Shown here: positions 19,012 through 27,877 of the stretch, piece by piece
Numbering within the stretch: position 1 is the stretch's first letter
Layout: the number at the start of each line of letters is the position of its first letter
NCBI GenBank assembly: GCA_046328715.1
Contig: JAXLWB010000047.1
Location: 1-64,000, forward strand
Direction: 5' to 3'
Length of the DNA stretch: 64,000 nt
From: JAXLWB01 sp046328715
Lineage (GTDB): Bacteria > Chloroflexota > Anaerolineae > Caldilineales > Caldilineaceae
Position numbers and translations under genes: made by a program
The notes under the pieces: generated by a model
The model's database searches: none
What the model saw: only the letters and a program-made list of their open reading frames with translations
What the model was told of the DNA's origin: nothing

Positions 19012-19016
19012 CCTCC
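19012..19016 (-). promoter_or_regulatory. Shine-Dalgarno site for the glycoside hydrolase gene
   Basis: GGAGG on the minus strand lies 7 bases before the ATG at 19004, which decides for this start over the ATG at 18956. Confidence 0.6.
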
Positions 19017-19282
19017 GAGCCAACTTTTGCTTCATCATTTCGGGAAGACTGGCCTGACATCATAACATCCAGTAAATAGCGCTGTCTTCGTCTAGTTGTT
19101 GCAACTTATCTTGCCAGAATAAACGCTTGAACCATTCGATTCTTGTTGGCTGGCTGACGAGTAAAATGCGCTCAGCCTACAGCATGGCTATGCCGTAAGA
19201 TAGTTAATGAAGTGAAGGTTGTTGTGATGAATCTTAACGAGAGGGGAGAAAAAGCAAGACTATATCTGCAAAAGTAATGACT

Positions 19283-19936
19283 CTAGATTACAACTTTACG
19301 GCAATAGAACCCTTCGGCGTACCCTTCTACTGCGCGTGATTCAATGCCTCGCAGACGTAGCAGGCTCAGAAAGGTTTCGCTGGTAAACCAATGTTTGTTG
19401 GCTTGGGTAGCAAAGTGGCGCATGAGGAGTTCGATCTTACGCTCACGGGTGCGTTTGTCTAGATGGACATAGAGGTTGGGCGTTAATAGGTCGCCGTCAT
19501 ACTTGGGGATCTCGTATTCACAGATCAGATGATCGCGAAAAGTGTTCCAGGTGAACTCGCAGAGGATGCGGTGATCCTGGTGCAAGTCATGGCGGCAGTG
19601 GGTAAAGATGAGGTCAGGGGTACATTCGGCTTTTAGTGCTTCAAAACTCTCTTTGATCGCCAGCGCCTCATAGGGAAAGAAGGCATCACGAAAATGATGG
19701 ACAATCACTTGCTGTTGTGCAACACCCTGAAGAAAATCGCCGGCACTGGCACGCGCTTCGGTTTCACGTTCTGGGGTAGAACTGAAGACCACCCAAGTCA
19801 CCTGCACCTGGGGATGTTCGTCAATCAAGCGCAACAAAGTACCACCACAGCCGATTTCAATGTCGTCGCTGTGCGCACCGAGGCAGAGGATATGGCGAAG
19901 TGGACTGGACGGTCCATCAAGTTTGAGCTGGAACAT
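19283..19936 (-). CDS. PIG-L / LmbE-type deacetylase
   Basis: A zinc-dependent N-deacetylase candidate of 217 residues. The family motif AHXDDXE appears as AHSDDIEIGCGG near the N-terminus, with Ser replacing the usual Pro. The second zinc-site segment is HCRHDLHQDH. Members remove acetyl groups from GlcNAc-type sugars or other small amides. The ATG at 19936 lies 13 bases after the stop of the cytidylyltransferase gene, so the two are co-transcribed. An open extension to 20002 would overlap that gene and is rejected. The substrate is probably a locus sugar or its lipid-linked form (inference). Confidence 0.87.
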   Translation of the reverse strand: MFQLKLDGPSSPLRHILCLGAHSDDIEIGCGGTLLRLIDEHPQVQVTWVVFSSTPERETEARASAGDFLQGVAQQQVIVHHFRDAFFPYEALAIKESFEALKAECTPDLIFTHCRHDLHQDHRILCEFTWNTFRDHLICEYEIPKYDGDLLTPNLYVHLDKRTRERKIELLMRHFATQANKHWFTSETFLSLLRLRGIESRAVEGYAEGFYCRKVVI

Positions 19937-19949
19937 AGAGGCTCGACGA

Positions 19950-20726
19950 TTATTTCTCCCAAACCGCCCAGGGCATGTTGCCCACAGCGTACATTTCATC
20001 AAACATGCGTTTCTCTTTAAAGGTGTCCATGCTGCCGAAGAAGCCAGTGTGCTTTTGGGTAATCAGTTGACCTTCTCGAATCAGCCGCTGAAATGGCTCA
20101 AGGACCAACTCTTCGCCTGGACTGATGTAGTCGAAGACCGCCTGGCGCAAGATGAAAAAGCCACCGTTGATCTGTAGATCGGTATTGCGTACATCGTCGA
20201 TATGGGTTACTACGCCATGCTCGTTCGAGGCGACGGTGTGAAAGGTGGCAGAAGGTTTTACACTCAAAAAGCAGGCAATCTTGTTTTGCGCCTCGAAGTT
20301 GCGAATGTATTGTGGCAGATCCAGATCGCACAGGCCATCTGTGTAGTTGGCCATAAAGATGGGATCGTTTGCTAGGTACTTACGGATAGCCACTAAACGC
20401 TGCCCGATATTCAGGTTCAATCCGGTATCCACAAAGGTGATCTTCCAGTCGGAAATGTCCCGATTATAGAGATGAATCTGTCGTCCGCCATCGGAAAGGG
20501 TGAAATCGTTGGACAGACATTCATTGTACTTGAGGAAGTAATCGCGAATGTAATCGCCCCGATAGCCCAGACAGAGAATAAACTCATTGTGGCCAAAATG
20601 GGCGTAATATTTCATCAGATGCCACATGATCGGGCGCGGGCCGATCTCGACCATCGGCTTGGGAATGGTCTCTGAATATTCTTTGAGTCGGGTACCCAAA
20701 CCACCGCAGAAGAGAACAACTTTCAT
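19950..20726 (-). CDS. rfbF: Glucose-1-phosphate cytidylyltransferase (RfbF-like)
   Basis: Makes CDP-glucose from CTP and glucose 1-phosphate, the entry to CDP-6-deoxyhexoses. From the ATG at 20726 it has 258 residues, the usual length. The nucleotide loop is MKVVLFCGGLGTRLKEYSETIPKPM; IGPRPIMWHLMKYYAHFGHNEFILCLGYRG and the metal-site segment ANYTDGLCDLDL follow, then NGGFFILRQAVFDYI. These match RfbF more than RmlA. Fifteen extra in-frame codons upstream derive from CT-rich intergenic sequence and are rejected. The partner dehydratase gene, rfbG, lies four genes upstream at 24432. Confidence 0.92.
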   Translation of the reverse strand: MKVVLFCGGLGTRLKEYSETIPKPMVEIGPRPIMWHLMKYYAHFGHNEFILCLGYRGDYIRDYFLKYNECLSNDFTLSDGGRQIHLYNRDISDWKITFVDTGLNLNIGQRLVAIRKYLANDPIFMANYTDGLCDLDLPQYIRNFEAQNKIACFLSVKPSATFHTVASNEHGVVTHIDDVRNTDLQINGGFFILRQAVFDYISPGEELVLEPFQRLIREGQLITQKHTGFFGSMDTFKEKRMFDEMYAVGNMPWAVWEK

Positions 20727-20786
20727 CAGAAAATCTTTCTTTCGAGGGAGAGGGAGAGGAGTGAGGTCCATGCCTCACCCTCTCCC

Positions 20787-22097
20787 CTACCAATTATATG
20801 TACGCATCACCGGCTTCACAGAAGGCCCCTGCAAATAGTTTTCAACCCCTTCATCCAATGCCTTGCGATAGACGTTTAGTGCCTCGCTAACTGCCTCAAC
20901 AGTTGCATCAATATCGGCGTCGCTGTGCGAGTAGGAGACCACAAACGATGGTGCCAGGATGCCACGCTTCACGATTTCCTGCATAAAGAGCGTGCGGAAC
21001 GGTTGTGAGCGTTGTTTCTGCTGATCTTTGGTGACAAAGATCAAGTTGCAAGAGCGGCCTGCCAACGCAAAGTGCTCTTCCATGTGATGAGCCGCAATCG
21101 CCTGATTGACTCCAGCTCGCAGCCGATCGCCTGCCGCATAGAGATGCTCGATCACATCCTCGTTTTCGTAGACCTGGATCGTGGCCAGAGCCGCGGCCAG
21201 CCCATGCGTTTCGGCTCCATAGGTGGTGGAAAGCAGAAAGACGCGTTCCTTATCGTGGTCAAGCCCACCTAGGCGCAGGATGTCACGTTTGCCAACTAGG
21301 GCAGCAACCGAAAAGCCATTGGCCATCGCCTTGCCAAAGGTAGACAAATCTGGATCAAGCTGATGCACCGCCTGTGCCCCTTGTAAATGCCAACGAAACC
21401 CTGTGATGATCTCATCCATGACAAAGAGTGCACCCTCTTTGCGACAAAGCGCCTGCACCTTATGCAGAAAATCATCCTGCGGTGGCTCGCTGGTCTCCGC
21501 TTCCAGAAAGACAGCCGCAATTTGACTTGGGTATTGATCGAAAAGCCCCTGGAGTGAAGCCAGATCATTATAGCGGAACTTTACCGTCATCTGCCGCACA
21601 ACGGGCGGAATCCCAGCAGCCATCGCCGTGCTGCCAATAAACCAATCATCAACCGAGAAGAAAGGATGATCGGCGCAGATCGCAACCATCTGGCGACCAG
21701 TGTAGGCGCGAGCCAGCTTTAAGGCTGCCGTTGTTACATCCGAACCGTTTTTAGCAAACTTGACCATCTCACCTGATGGAATGAGCGAAAGCATCTTCTC
21801 GGCAAGCTCCAATTCCAGCGGATGGGGTCGCACAAAGTTGATGCCCTGCTGCATCGCACGGTAGGCTGCCTCGACGACTGGCGCAAAGCCATGGCCCAAA
21901 GTCACTGCCCGTAAACCCATCCCATACTCGATGAACTGGTTGTTGTCGACATCCCAAACATGGCAGCCCGCACCTCGTGCGATGAATCCTGGCGCATTGG
22001 CCGGGTACTGATCATCTCCCTTGGCATAGGTGTGTGCGCCCCCTGGAATCAGTCGATGACTTTTTTGCTGCAACTCTTTTGAGCGATCTAGTTTCAT
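20787..22097 (-). CDS. Class III aminotransferase, glutamate-1-semialdehyde-aminomutase-like
   Basis: A PLP enzyme of 436 residues with fold type I. It opens with SHRLIPGGAHTYAKGDDQYP, as in GSA aminomutases. FAKNGSDVTTAALKLARAYTGR is the phosphate-binding part, VMDEIITGFR holds the PLP aspartate, and the Schiff-base lysine is in STFGKAMANGFSVAALVG. In this setting it is unlikely to serve haem synthesis. It more probably transaminates a keto sugar or makes an amino-substituent (inference). Its ATG overlaps the TGA of the sulfotransferase-like gene as ATGA, indicating translational coupling. An ATG six codons upstream is an alternative. Confidence 0.88.
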   Translation of the reverse strand: MKLDRSKELQQKSHRLIPGGAHTYAKGDDQYPANAPGFIARGAGCHVWDVDNNQFIEYGMGLRAVTLGHGFAPVVEAAYRAMQQGINFVRPHPLELELAEKMLSLIPSGEMVKFAKNGSDVTTAALKLARAYTGRQMVAICADHPFFSVDDWFIGSTAMAAGIPPVVRQMTVKFRYNDLASLQGLFDQYPSQIAAVFLEAETSEPPQDDFLHKVQALCRKEGALFVMDEIITGFRWHLQGAQAVHQLDPDLSTFGKAMANGFSVAALVGKRDILRLGGLDHDKERVFLLSTTYGAETHGLAAALATIQVYENEDVIEHLYAAGDRLRAGVNQAIAAHHMEEHFALAGRSCNLIFVTKDQQKQRSQPFRTLFMQEIVKRGILAPSFVVSYSHSDADIDATVEAVSEALNVYRKALDEGVENYLQGPSVKPVMRTYNW

Positions 22098-23005
22098 GCG
22101 TTGCGTCTTGTCCATTTGGCTCTAAACGACTCAATCTCTGCCGGAGTGTAAAAATGGCGCGTGACCTTCGCCTCATACATACGGTCAAGATAACTTTGAG
22201 GAAGTGTGGCCGCCTGCACAAAATGCTGATAGGTGGGATAGTAAGCTTTGTCGCGGGCGTCATTGGCGGTAACCAATGATACCTCTTCCAGGCCGAGGAA
22301 GCGTTGAAATGCCTCTTGATAGCAATGCTGCAAACTTTCCAGTCGTATTAATAGTACATCCGCCTTGGCAGATTCTAAGATATCATATCCCTGAGCGTGG
22401 CGAAACGGCTGTGCAAAGACATCGATGTCGAGCGTCGTTTTCATCTCCTCATCAAACCAACGCAAAGGCACATCATGGTTGTCATAGCGTTCAACAAAGA
22501 CGTTGGTCAATTCAGTCAGTGATAACTCCCCTTGGGCAAGACGTTCATAAAAGCGGGGAATGCGGTACTCAATCGACTCAAAGAAGCCAGAGACATTACG
22601 CGCAACTGGTTCACGCATGAGCGTAATGACTTTCCATTTTCTACCACTTTTCAGATGCGCTAGCTCACCTTGCAGATAGTAACTGGTAAAGAGATGTACG
22701 GTGTTCGGCCAACCCGAAGGCCGCAACCAACCATGATCCGGTCCACTGGAAGTGGAGCCGAAATAGAAGCGCTCATCAGCTTCCAGGCTGGCTTGGGTTA
22801 GCGAATGGATCTGAAAGACAGGCACGTTCAGTGGCAGCCCTTCCAGGGTGGCGGCAATCGTGGAAGAACCAACCTTACCCATCTGATAGACCAGCAGGGG
22901 TATTTTACCACGGTTGCGTAATTTATAGGCAGTCGAGTAGAAGAGGCGAGTGAGAAGATAGTTCTTGGGTAAGAGGAAGTTGGCAGCCGCTGATTTGATA
23001 CTCAT
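22094..23005 (-). CDS. Sulfotransferase-like / putative capsular polysaccharide synthesis protein
   Basis: A 303-residue protein with the two PAPS-site features of sulfotransferases: a 5'-phosphosulfate loop QMGKVGSSTI at about 41-50 and a 3'-phosphate-site segment LMREPVARNVSGFFE. The overall pattern resembles the Pfam family of putative capsular polysaccharide synthesis proteins (PF10364-like), whose biochemistry is poorly known. If active it would sulfate a glycan or the product of the adjoining aminotransferase gene. The gene sits 3 bases after the DUF4910 gene and overlaps the aminotransferase by 4 bases, so the three form a tight translational unit. Confidence 0.78.
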   Translation of the reverse strand: MSIKSAAANFLLPKNYLLTRLFYSTAYKLRNRGKIPLLVYQMGKVGSSTIAATLEGLPLNVPVFQIHSLTQASLEADERFYFGSTSSGPDHGWLRPSGWPNTVHLFTSYYLQGELAHLKSGRKWKVITLMREPVARNVSGFFESIEYRIPRFYERLAQGELSLTELTNVFVERYDNHDVPLRWFDEEMKTTLDIDVFAQPFRHAQGYDILESAKADVLLIRLESLQHCYQEAFQRFLGLEEVSLVTANDARDKAYYPTYQHFVQAATLPQSYLDRMYEAKVTRHFYTPAEIESFRAKWTRRNA

Positions 23006-23008
23006 TTT

Positions 23009-24418
23009 TTACACGATCTGTTTCAATAGTTGATGTTCGACCAAAGTCTGGGCAATGCTATGCAGCAACGTTAGGTCAAAGCTGGATAGTTGCGCGATCT
23101 CACCCAGTGTATGTTCACCATCGGAGTAATTCAAAAGCCAGAGCATAGCCAATTCACTGCGCTTCTGATCTTTGTGCCCGCCAAAGGCCCTGAACAAACC
23201 ACGGCGACCGAGCTGTGGTTCGCACTTAGGATGGATGTTGAGATAACAAAACTCACTGAGATCGAGTTCGCTTTCTGAACGATTGGTTGTGTCAAAACCA
23301 CGGCGACTCAACTGCGAACTAAGCCGGCTGCGTTCTTCCAGCGACTGAAAAACCGCCAGGTAGGTTTCATAGGAATGGGCCAAAAATTGCGGTTTCACAA
23401 AGTCGAGATTATCAGCCGAGGTGTGGTACTGAGCAAATCGCCCATGCGGCGTGCGGGTGAGGCTGCCGACGGGCATGTTGAAACCTGGTGAACAGTACTG
23501 CCGTTCGTCGTAGCCATAGGGTGAGAAATCATGCACCTCGAAGCGTTCGCCCGATTGTGCTAATACTTGCTGCACCACCTGGTCGATCTCGGCATCGCCG
23601 CGGCGACTTTTCTTATAGTGCATGTGTCCACCGTCGCCTACGCATGCCACCACCAGGCCATGTTTGATGCGATTCACAAACTTTTCGTTCTGTGCCAGCC
23701 AGGTGATCGACCCAATCGTGCCAGGGATGAAGAGAAAGCGGTAAGAGTAGCGGCGCGTCTGCTTCATCATGTGCCGCGCCAGAAAGGTTGCCAACACCAC
23801 TCCCGACAGATTGTCATTACAAAGTGACGGATGACAGACATGGCAGGAGATCAGGATCTCGTCTTCAATTTCGCCCTGCAGATAACTTTCGCCGTAGCTG
23901 AGTGAGCCAGGTTGCAATGTAGTGTCGATACAAACTTCGTAATGTCCATCTGGCAACGCGTCGAACTGTTGTTGGCTCAGGCAAAAGCCCCAGTTCTCTT
24001 GATAATAAGAGGTGCGATAGGGAATGACATTAGGTTGGGAGGACAGCGTGTGTAAATGTGGGCGCAATTCGCTGAGTGAAAGTGTACGATGAATGGCGGT
24101 GCTGTAGTTGAGCAAGTGCAGATTGGAACGTTGAAAGTCGATAACTTTCTCGCCAGCCCCATTCTTGACCCAGGCGTCAGTGACGTTCCATTCGTTGGGC
24201 ACCGTCCAATCGAAGACCTGGGTTCCGCTGGGCACTTCACGAATGACCATCGGAATCAGCTTCTGGATACGGTGCAGCGTCTGCCGCACGCCGTCGCCTG
24301 TGATGCTGCGACAGATAGGATACAACTCCGCCATCAGTGAATACATCTCGCGTCCGGTTTGCGTATACACATTAGACAGCGCTTGTTTCGCCATAGAAGA
24401 GATTTGTTTAGTACGCAT
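23009..24418 (-). CDS. DUF4910-type aminopeptidase-like protein
   Basis: A 469-residue soluble protein. The N-terminal half (AELYPICRSITGDGVRQTL ... VPNEWNVTDAWVKNGAGEKVIDF) matches the DUF2172/DUF4910 pattern of M28-like aminopeptidase homologues. The metal-site region is ILISCHVCHPSLCNDNLSG. Other candidate ligands are in FIPGTIGSITWL and in YHTSADNLDFV. The last 90 residues look like a winged-helix domain (LWLLNYSDGEHTLGEIAQLSSFDL). Such genes recur in surface polysaccharide loci without a proven role; cleavage or formation of an amide on a sugar is possible (inference). The first ATG was kept; later ATGs exist. Confidence 0.8.
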   Translation of the reverse strand: MRTKQISSMAKQALSNVYTQTGREMYSLMAELYPICRSITGDGVRQTLHRIQKLIPMVIREVPSGTQVFDWTVPNEWNVTDAWVKNGAGEKVIDFQRSNLHLLNYSTAIHRTLSLSELRPHLHTLSSQPNVIPYRTSYYQENWGFCLSQQQFDALPDGHYEVCIDTTLQPGSLSYGESYLQGEIEDEILISCHVCHPSLCNDNLSGVVLATFLARHMMKQTRRYSYRFLFIPGTIGSITWLAQNEKFVNRIKHGLVVACVGDGGHMHYKKSRRGDAEIDQVVQQVLAQSGERFEVHDFSPYGYDERQYCSPGFNMPVGSLTRTPHGRFAQYHTSADNLDFVKPQFLAHSYETYLAVFQSLEERSRLSSQLSRRGFDTTNRSESELDLSEFCYLNIHPKCEPQLGRRGLFRAFGGHKDQKRSELAMLWLLNYSDGEHTLGEIAQLSSFDLTLLHSIAQTLVEHQLLKQIV

Positions 24419-24431
24419 CCTCAGATGCGCT

Positions 24432-25538
24432 TTAAGTTGCCCAGGGAATTGCCTTTGCTTGGGCGGCTTGACGATGCGAGTGGATCAACACCTGATTGAG
24501 CTCGACCATCGATCCGGCATGTAGCGTTTGATCCATTGCTGCCCAGGCCTTATACCAGCGGGTGAGATCCTGGATGGTATTGTCGATGGTGTAGGTTGGT
24601 TGCCACCCCAGCCGTTGCTGCGCTTTGCTCCAATCCAGCGATTGTTTTTCAAACGGCTCGCTGCGCGGCGAAGTCGAGCGCCATTCACAGCCTGTACCCC
24701 ACAACGCGCAGATTTTCGACGCAATCACGCCATTTTCAATGCCATAGCGCTCAAACGGTCCAAAGTTAAACGCCTCCCCATTGACCGTCGGATCGTCCAA
24801 ATGACTCATTAATGCCATATAACCGGTCAAAATGTCCAGCCCGTAAGTATATGGGCGAGTAAAAGAGGGGGTGAAGAGTTCGGGTGGCTGGCCGGACGCC
24901 AATGCTTCATAACAATCGACATGGAGATGACCGGCACCTTGTGTGCGTCTGCTCGAATAGAGGTCGCCTCCCAATAGCACATTCCCCGCACGTCCGACGC
25001 CGATCCGCTTGCCGTTGTAACGCAGATAGTTGATGTAGTAATCGTGGATGATCTGCTCGGCGCAGGCTTTCGAGATTGGGTAGGGGTCCGAGGCAAAGAG
25101 TGAATCCGACTCGTGCCAGACTTCACCACCTTTCGGTTTGTAGACCTTGTCAGTCGTCACAAACACTGCGTATTTGACACCCTGTGCCAGCCGAATTGCT
25201 TCGAGCAGGGTGGCAACACCGAGGGTGTTGCTGCGGTAGGTTTCCAGGGGATTTCGCCGTGCCTCGCCTACTAAGGTAACCGCAGCCAGATGAAAGATGC
25301 CATCCACCCCATCGACCAATCGCCGCATCAAGCCGAGATCGTTGATATCGCCCTGAACGAACTGAATTCGCTGATGAAGGTCCGAAGCGACAAAGTTGGA
25401 ATCAGGCTCGGGCTGGCGCAGATCGACCCCGATCACGGCGCTACCCGCTTCGAGCAACTCCAAGGCCAGCCATGTCCCCTTGACGCCAGCTACGCCTGTG
25501 ACCAGAATGCGTTTGTCTTTGAAAAAGTGGTCGAACAT
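24432..25538 (-). CDS. rfbG: CDP-glucose 4,6-dehydratase (RfbG-like)
   Basis: An extended SDR of 368 residues that turns CDP-glucose into CDP-4-keto-6-deoxyglucose. The NAD loop TGVAGVKGTWLALEL near residue 14 matches the RfbG pattern (TGHTGFKGSWL) rather than RmlB. The catalytic triad region has VTTDKVYKPK and the Tyr-Lys pair in YPISKACAEQII. RAGNVLLGGDL and FNFGP follow. Together with the cytidylyltransferase at 19950 it defines a CDP-6-deoxyhexose branch. The gene lies 13 bases from the DUF4910 gene and 32 bases from the pyruvyltransferase gene, in one operon. Confidence 0.92.
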   Translation of the reverse strand: MFDHFFKDKRILVTGVAGVKGTWLALELLEAGSAVIGVDLRQPEPDSNFVASDLHQRIQFVQGDINDLGLMRRLVDGVDGIFHLAAVTLVGEARRNPLETYRSNTLGVATLLEAIRLAQGVKYAVFVTTDKVYKPKGGEVWHESDSLFASDPYPISKACAEQIIHDYYINYLRYNGKRIGVGRAGNVLLGGDLYSSRRTQGAGHLHVDCYEALASGQPPELFTPSFTRPYTYGLDILTGYMALMSHLDDPTVNGEAFNFGPFERYGIENGVIASKICALWGTGCEWRSTSPRSEPFEKQSLDWSKAQQRLGWQPTYTIDNTIQDLTRWYKAWAAMDQTLHAGSMVELNQVLIHSHRQAAQAKAIPWAT

Positions 25539-25570
25539 AAAACGTTAGACTAACCTCACCCTCCTGCCTC

Positions 25571-26803
25571 CTACCGCATAAACTCACCTAACAAATGTCC
25601 AAACTGCTCGTCCATGGCCTGTTGATAGCGTCCAACTTTTGCCGCCAAATGCTGTTCAATCTGCATGCGCTGCTCTGCTAATTCTTTGAAAAGAGGTTTG
25701 AGTTGCTCAACCGAAAAGTCATCAATCCAAACGCAAAACTTTCCTTGGTCAAACTCCTTCATCAGCGAATCATCTTTATCGTGGTAGGAGATGCAGAGGG
25801 TCGGCTTGCACATATATAGGCCAAACAAGATGTTATGGAAACGAGTGGCTACGACAATGTCGCTCTGTGCAAGCTGCGTCAGTAGTTGATTGACTGAATA
25901 AATCGGCTCCTCGAACAGTTGATCGTCTGCGACCTGCACTCCCTGTTGCGCCAACAACGCACGTACATCAGCAATCGAGCGGCGATCCGCCCACACATCC
26001 CCAGTAATAAAGCGCACTGCGTAACCTTCGTGTAGCAGCCATGTGGTGAATTCGGTCAATCGCGCAATATAGCTGTCGTAGATTGACTGATCTTGTTTAG
26101 GCCAACCACGAGGATCACACCAGGCCATTGGGTTGATGGCAACGGTTGTACGCTGTGTGGGTCGCTCTGCGATATCGGTGAATTCGTGTAAATCCAGGCT
26201 CCATGCCAGATCGGGATAGATGGGATCGGGCCGGTCAAAGCCGACGCTGGCTATGTAGCGACGAGAATTTTCATCGCGGTAGGAGCGAAACGAGGCCATC
26301 CCCAACGCTCGGTTGATAAATTTCCGGCCTAACGGAGTGTCAATCGGCCCGGCACCCATACTGGCAAACTTCAATTGCACGCCGCGCAGACGTGCGACCG
26401 TCGCCCACTTGAGCAGATTATACGGCTGGCGAAAGGCACCGCCATCGTAATCATCCAACTGGCCACCGCCAGAGACAATCAAGAGATCGAAGCCGGCCAT
26501 GCGTCGCCATGCCTGAACCCATAGCCAGATCTCCATCGGAATACGAACGATGGCTTTTTGAACCGCATGGGCCAAGCGATTGGTTTGAAAGAGCCAAGGT
26601 CGCCCAGGTAGGCGGCTAATCGGGTAGGCGGGAATTCCAAAGCGCTCTGTCGCATCCTCTGGGTTAGGGCAAATGCCGATGATTTCGACATCGGGGATGC
26701 AGCGACGGATGTTGGCGATCATGGCGTGCTGATTGGCTGCATCACCCAAACTGCCCCAACCGTATAGCCCCCAAAGTCCAATGCGAACGGGTCGTTGCTT
26801 CAT
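25571..26803 (-). CDS. Polysaccharide pyruvyl transferase family protein
   Basis: A 410-residue member of the PF04230 family (CsaB/WcaK-like), which transfers pyruvate from PEP to glycan sugars as a ketal. The N-terminus IGLWGLYGWGSLGDAANQHAMI fits the family's GN-GD-type loop. LLIVSGGGQLDDYDGG and the C-terminal SDIVVATRFHNILFGLYMCKPTLCISYHDK (R-H motif) are characteristic. Negative charge from pyruvate ketals would affect polymer binding. It follows a perfect 23-bp hairpin, so it may be the first gene of a new transcript that continues through rfbG to the PIG-L gene. Confidence 0.88.
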   Translation of the reverse strand: MKQRPVRIGLWGLYGWGSLGDAANQHAMIANIRRCIPDVEIIGICPNPEDATERFGIPAYPISRLPGRPWLFQTNRLAHAVQKAIVRIPMEIWLWVQAWRRMAGFDLLIVSGGGQLDDYDGGAFRQPYNLLKWATVARLRGVQLKFASMGAGPIDTPLGRKFINRALGMASFRSYRDENSRRYIASVGFDRPDPIYPDLAWSLDLHEFTDIAERPTQRTTVAINPMAWCDPRGWPKQDQSIYDSYIARLTEFTTWLLHEGYAVRFITGDVWADRRSIADVRALLAQQGVQVADDQLFEEPIYSVNQLLTQLAQSDIVVATRFHNILFGLYMCKPTLCISYHDKDDSLMKEFDQGKFCVWIDDFSVEQLKPLFKELAEQRMQIEQHLAAKVGRYQQAMDEQFGHLLGEFMR

Positions 26804-26898
26804 TGTCCTACCACACTCTATTCTTACAGTCGTGATTTCTAGAATATAACATAACTATCCTGAATTTCTTTACATTTCACTGTCAGCGGAATGATTCG

Positions 26899-26950
26899 GA
26901 GCCGTTAGCGTAAGCGCACGGCGTTGCCCGTGCGCTTACGCTAACGGCTC
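26899..26950. repeat. Perfect 23-bp hairpin with 6-nt loop
   Basis: Arms at 26899-26921 and 26928-26950 pair without mismatch (start gagccgttagcg, loop cgttgc). It lies 22 bases downstream of the GT2 stop and about 95 bases upstream of the pyruvyltransferase start. No U-tract follows on the minus strand. It could be a strong terminator, an RNA-stabilising hairpin or a REP-like element; such perfection suggests recent origin or selection. Confidence 0.7.
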
Positions 26951-26971
26951 TGAATAAATGCCGACCACAAA

Positions 26972-27877
26972 TTACGGATGTTGAAACAGTCGGCGCTTGA
27001 TCAGGCGGAAGTCCATTAGCGCACCGCTGATGCGGTCAGTCTTTAGGTAGAAGCGCAGCAATTCCAAATAACAGCGACTGCGTTGACTTGTTGTCAGCGG
27101 CGCACGCCCAATCGTCGAGAAGTAACCGACAAACTTCTTCCAGCGTGGGGCCATCACCTTGCCTTTGCTCGCCGGGTCAAACCAACGCTGCACCTGTTCA
27201 TCACTGCCCGCCGACCAATAACTGCTCTGTGTGTAAATGCGCCGTGAAAAGAGCCGTTCGGGTAGTTCGTGAAAACGTCCATGTAACGCCACCTCGGCCA
27301 AAATCACCCGATCCGAGGCAAAGTAGCCGCCATCTGGCTGCCGCCTGTCAAAGATCGCACGGCGGAAAAGTCCCAGACTGGGATTGAGCAGTTCTGAGTT
27401 AGGTTGTTCTAAAACTCGACGCAGGCGCAGATAAGGCTGATCGCTGGTCATATGAAAGTTATCTTCGTAATTGTAGAGAAAATCGCCCGCTTCGTTGATG
27501 ACCAGGGTTTTGGGGTAGACAAGTGCAACGTCGGCCATCGTTTGCAACGGTTTGACACACATCTCAAGGTAGGTTGGAGTATGGCGATCATCATGACCCA
27601 CCCACTTAAAATATTCGCCACGCGCTAGGGAGTAGGTTATATTGTGATTGGGCGCGCCGCCAATGTTTTGCGGCTGGCGCACATAGCGAATGCGTGAATC
27701 CTGCGCTGTAGCCTGGCGGCAGATGGTTTCGGTCTCATCGGTCGAGGCGTTGTCAGAGATGATTAATTCAAAGTTCGTATAGCTCTGAGCAAGGAGATCT
27801 TCGAGGGTTTGGCGCAGATAGTCGCCACCATTGTAGACCGGTAACCCGATGCTTACCAGTGGGTTTTCATTTGCCAT
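26972..27877 (-). CDS. GT2-family glycosyltransferase
   Basis: A 301-residue inverting GT-A enzyme. It has PLVSIGLPVYNGGDYLRQTL at the start, then FELIISDNASTDETETIC with the first nucleotide-binding aspartates. A metal-binding DXD-like site appears as KWVGHDDRHTPTYLE. There is no membrane helix. It acts on the cytoplasmic face, probably adding one sugar of the repeat unit. The start overlaps the end of the upstream GT4 gene by 11 bases. It is the last gene of a seven-gene or longer run that ends at the hairpin. Confidence 0.9.
   Translation of the reverse strand: MANENPLVSIGLPVYNGGDYLRQTLEDLLAQSYTNFELIISDNASTDETETICRQATAQDSRIRYVRQPQNIGGAPNHNITYSLARGEYFKWVGHDDRHTPTYLEMCVKPLQTMADVALVYPKTLVINEAGDFLYNYEDNFHMTSDQPYLRLRRVLEQPNSELLNPSLGLFRRAIFDRRQPDGGYFASDRVILAEVALHGRFHELPERLFSRRIYTQSSYWSAGSDEQVQRWFDPASKGKVMAPRWKKFVGYFSTIGRAPLTTSQRSRCYLELLRFYLKTDRISGALMDFRLIKRRLFQHP

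Noticed and set aside
20787..22097. Haem-pathway hemL
   Set aside because: The sequence is GSA-aminomutase-like, but gene coupling to sulfotransferase-like and DUF4910 genes in a glycan operon makes a sugar-related role more likely.
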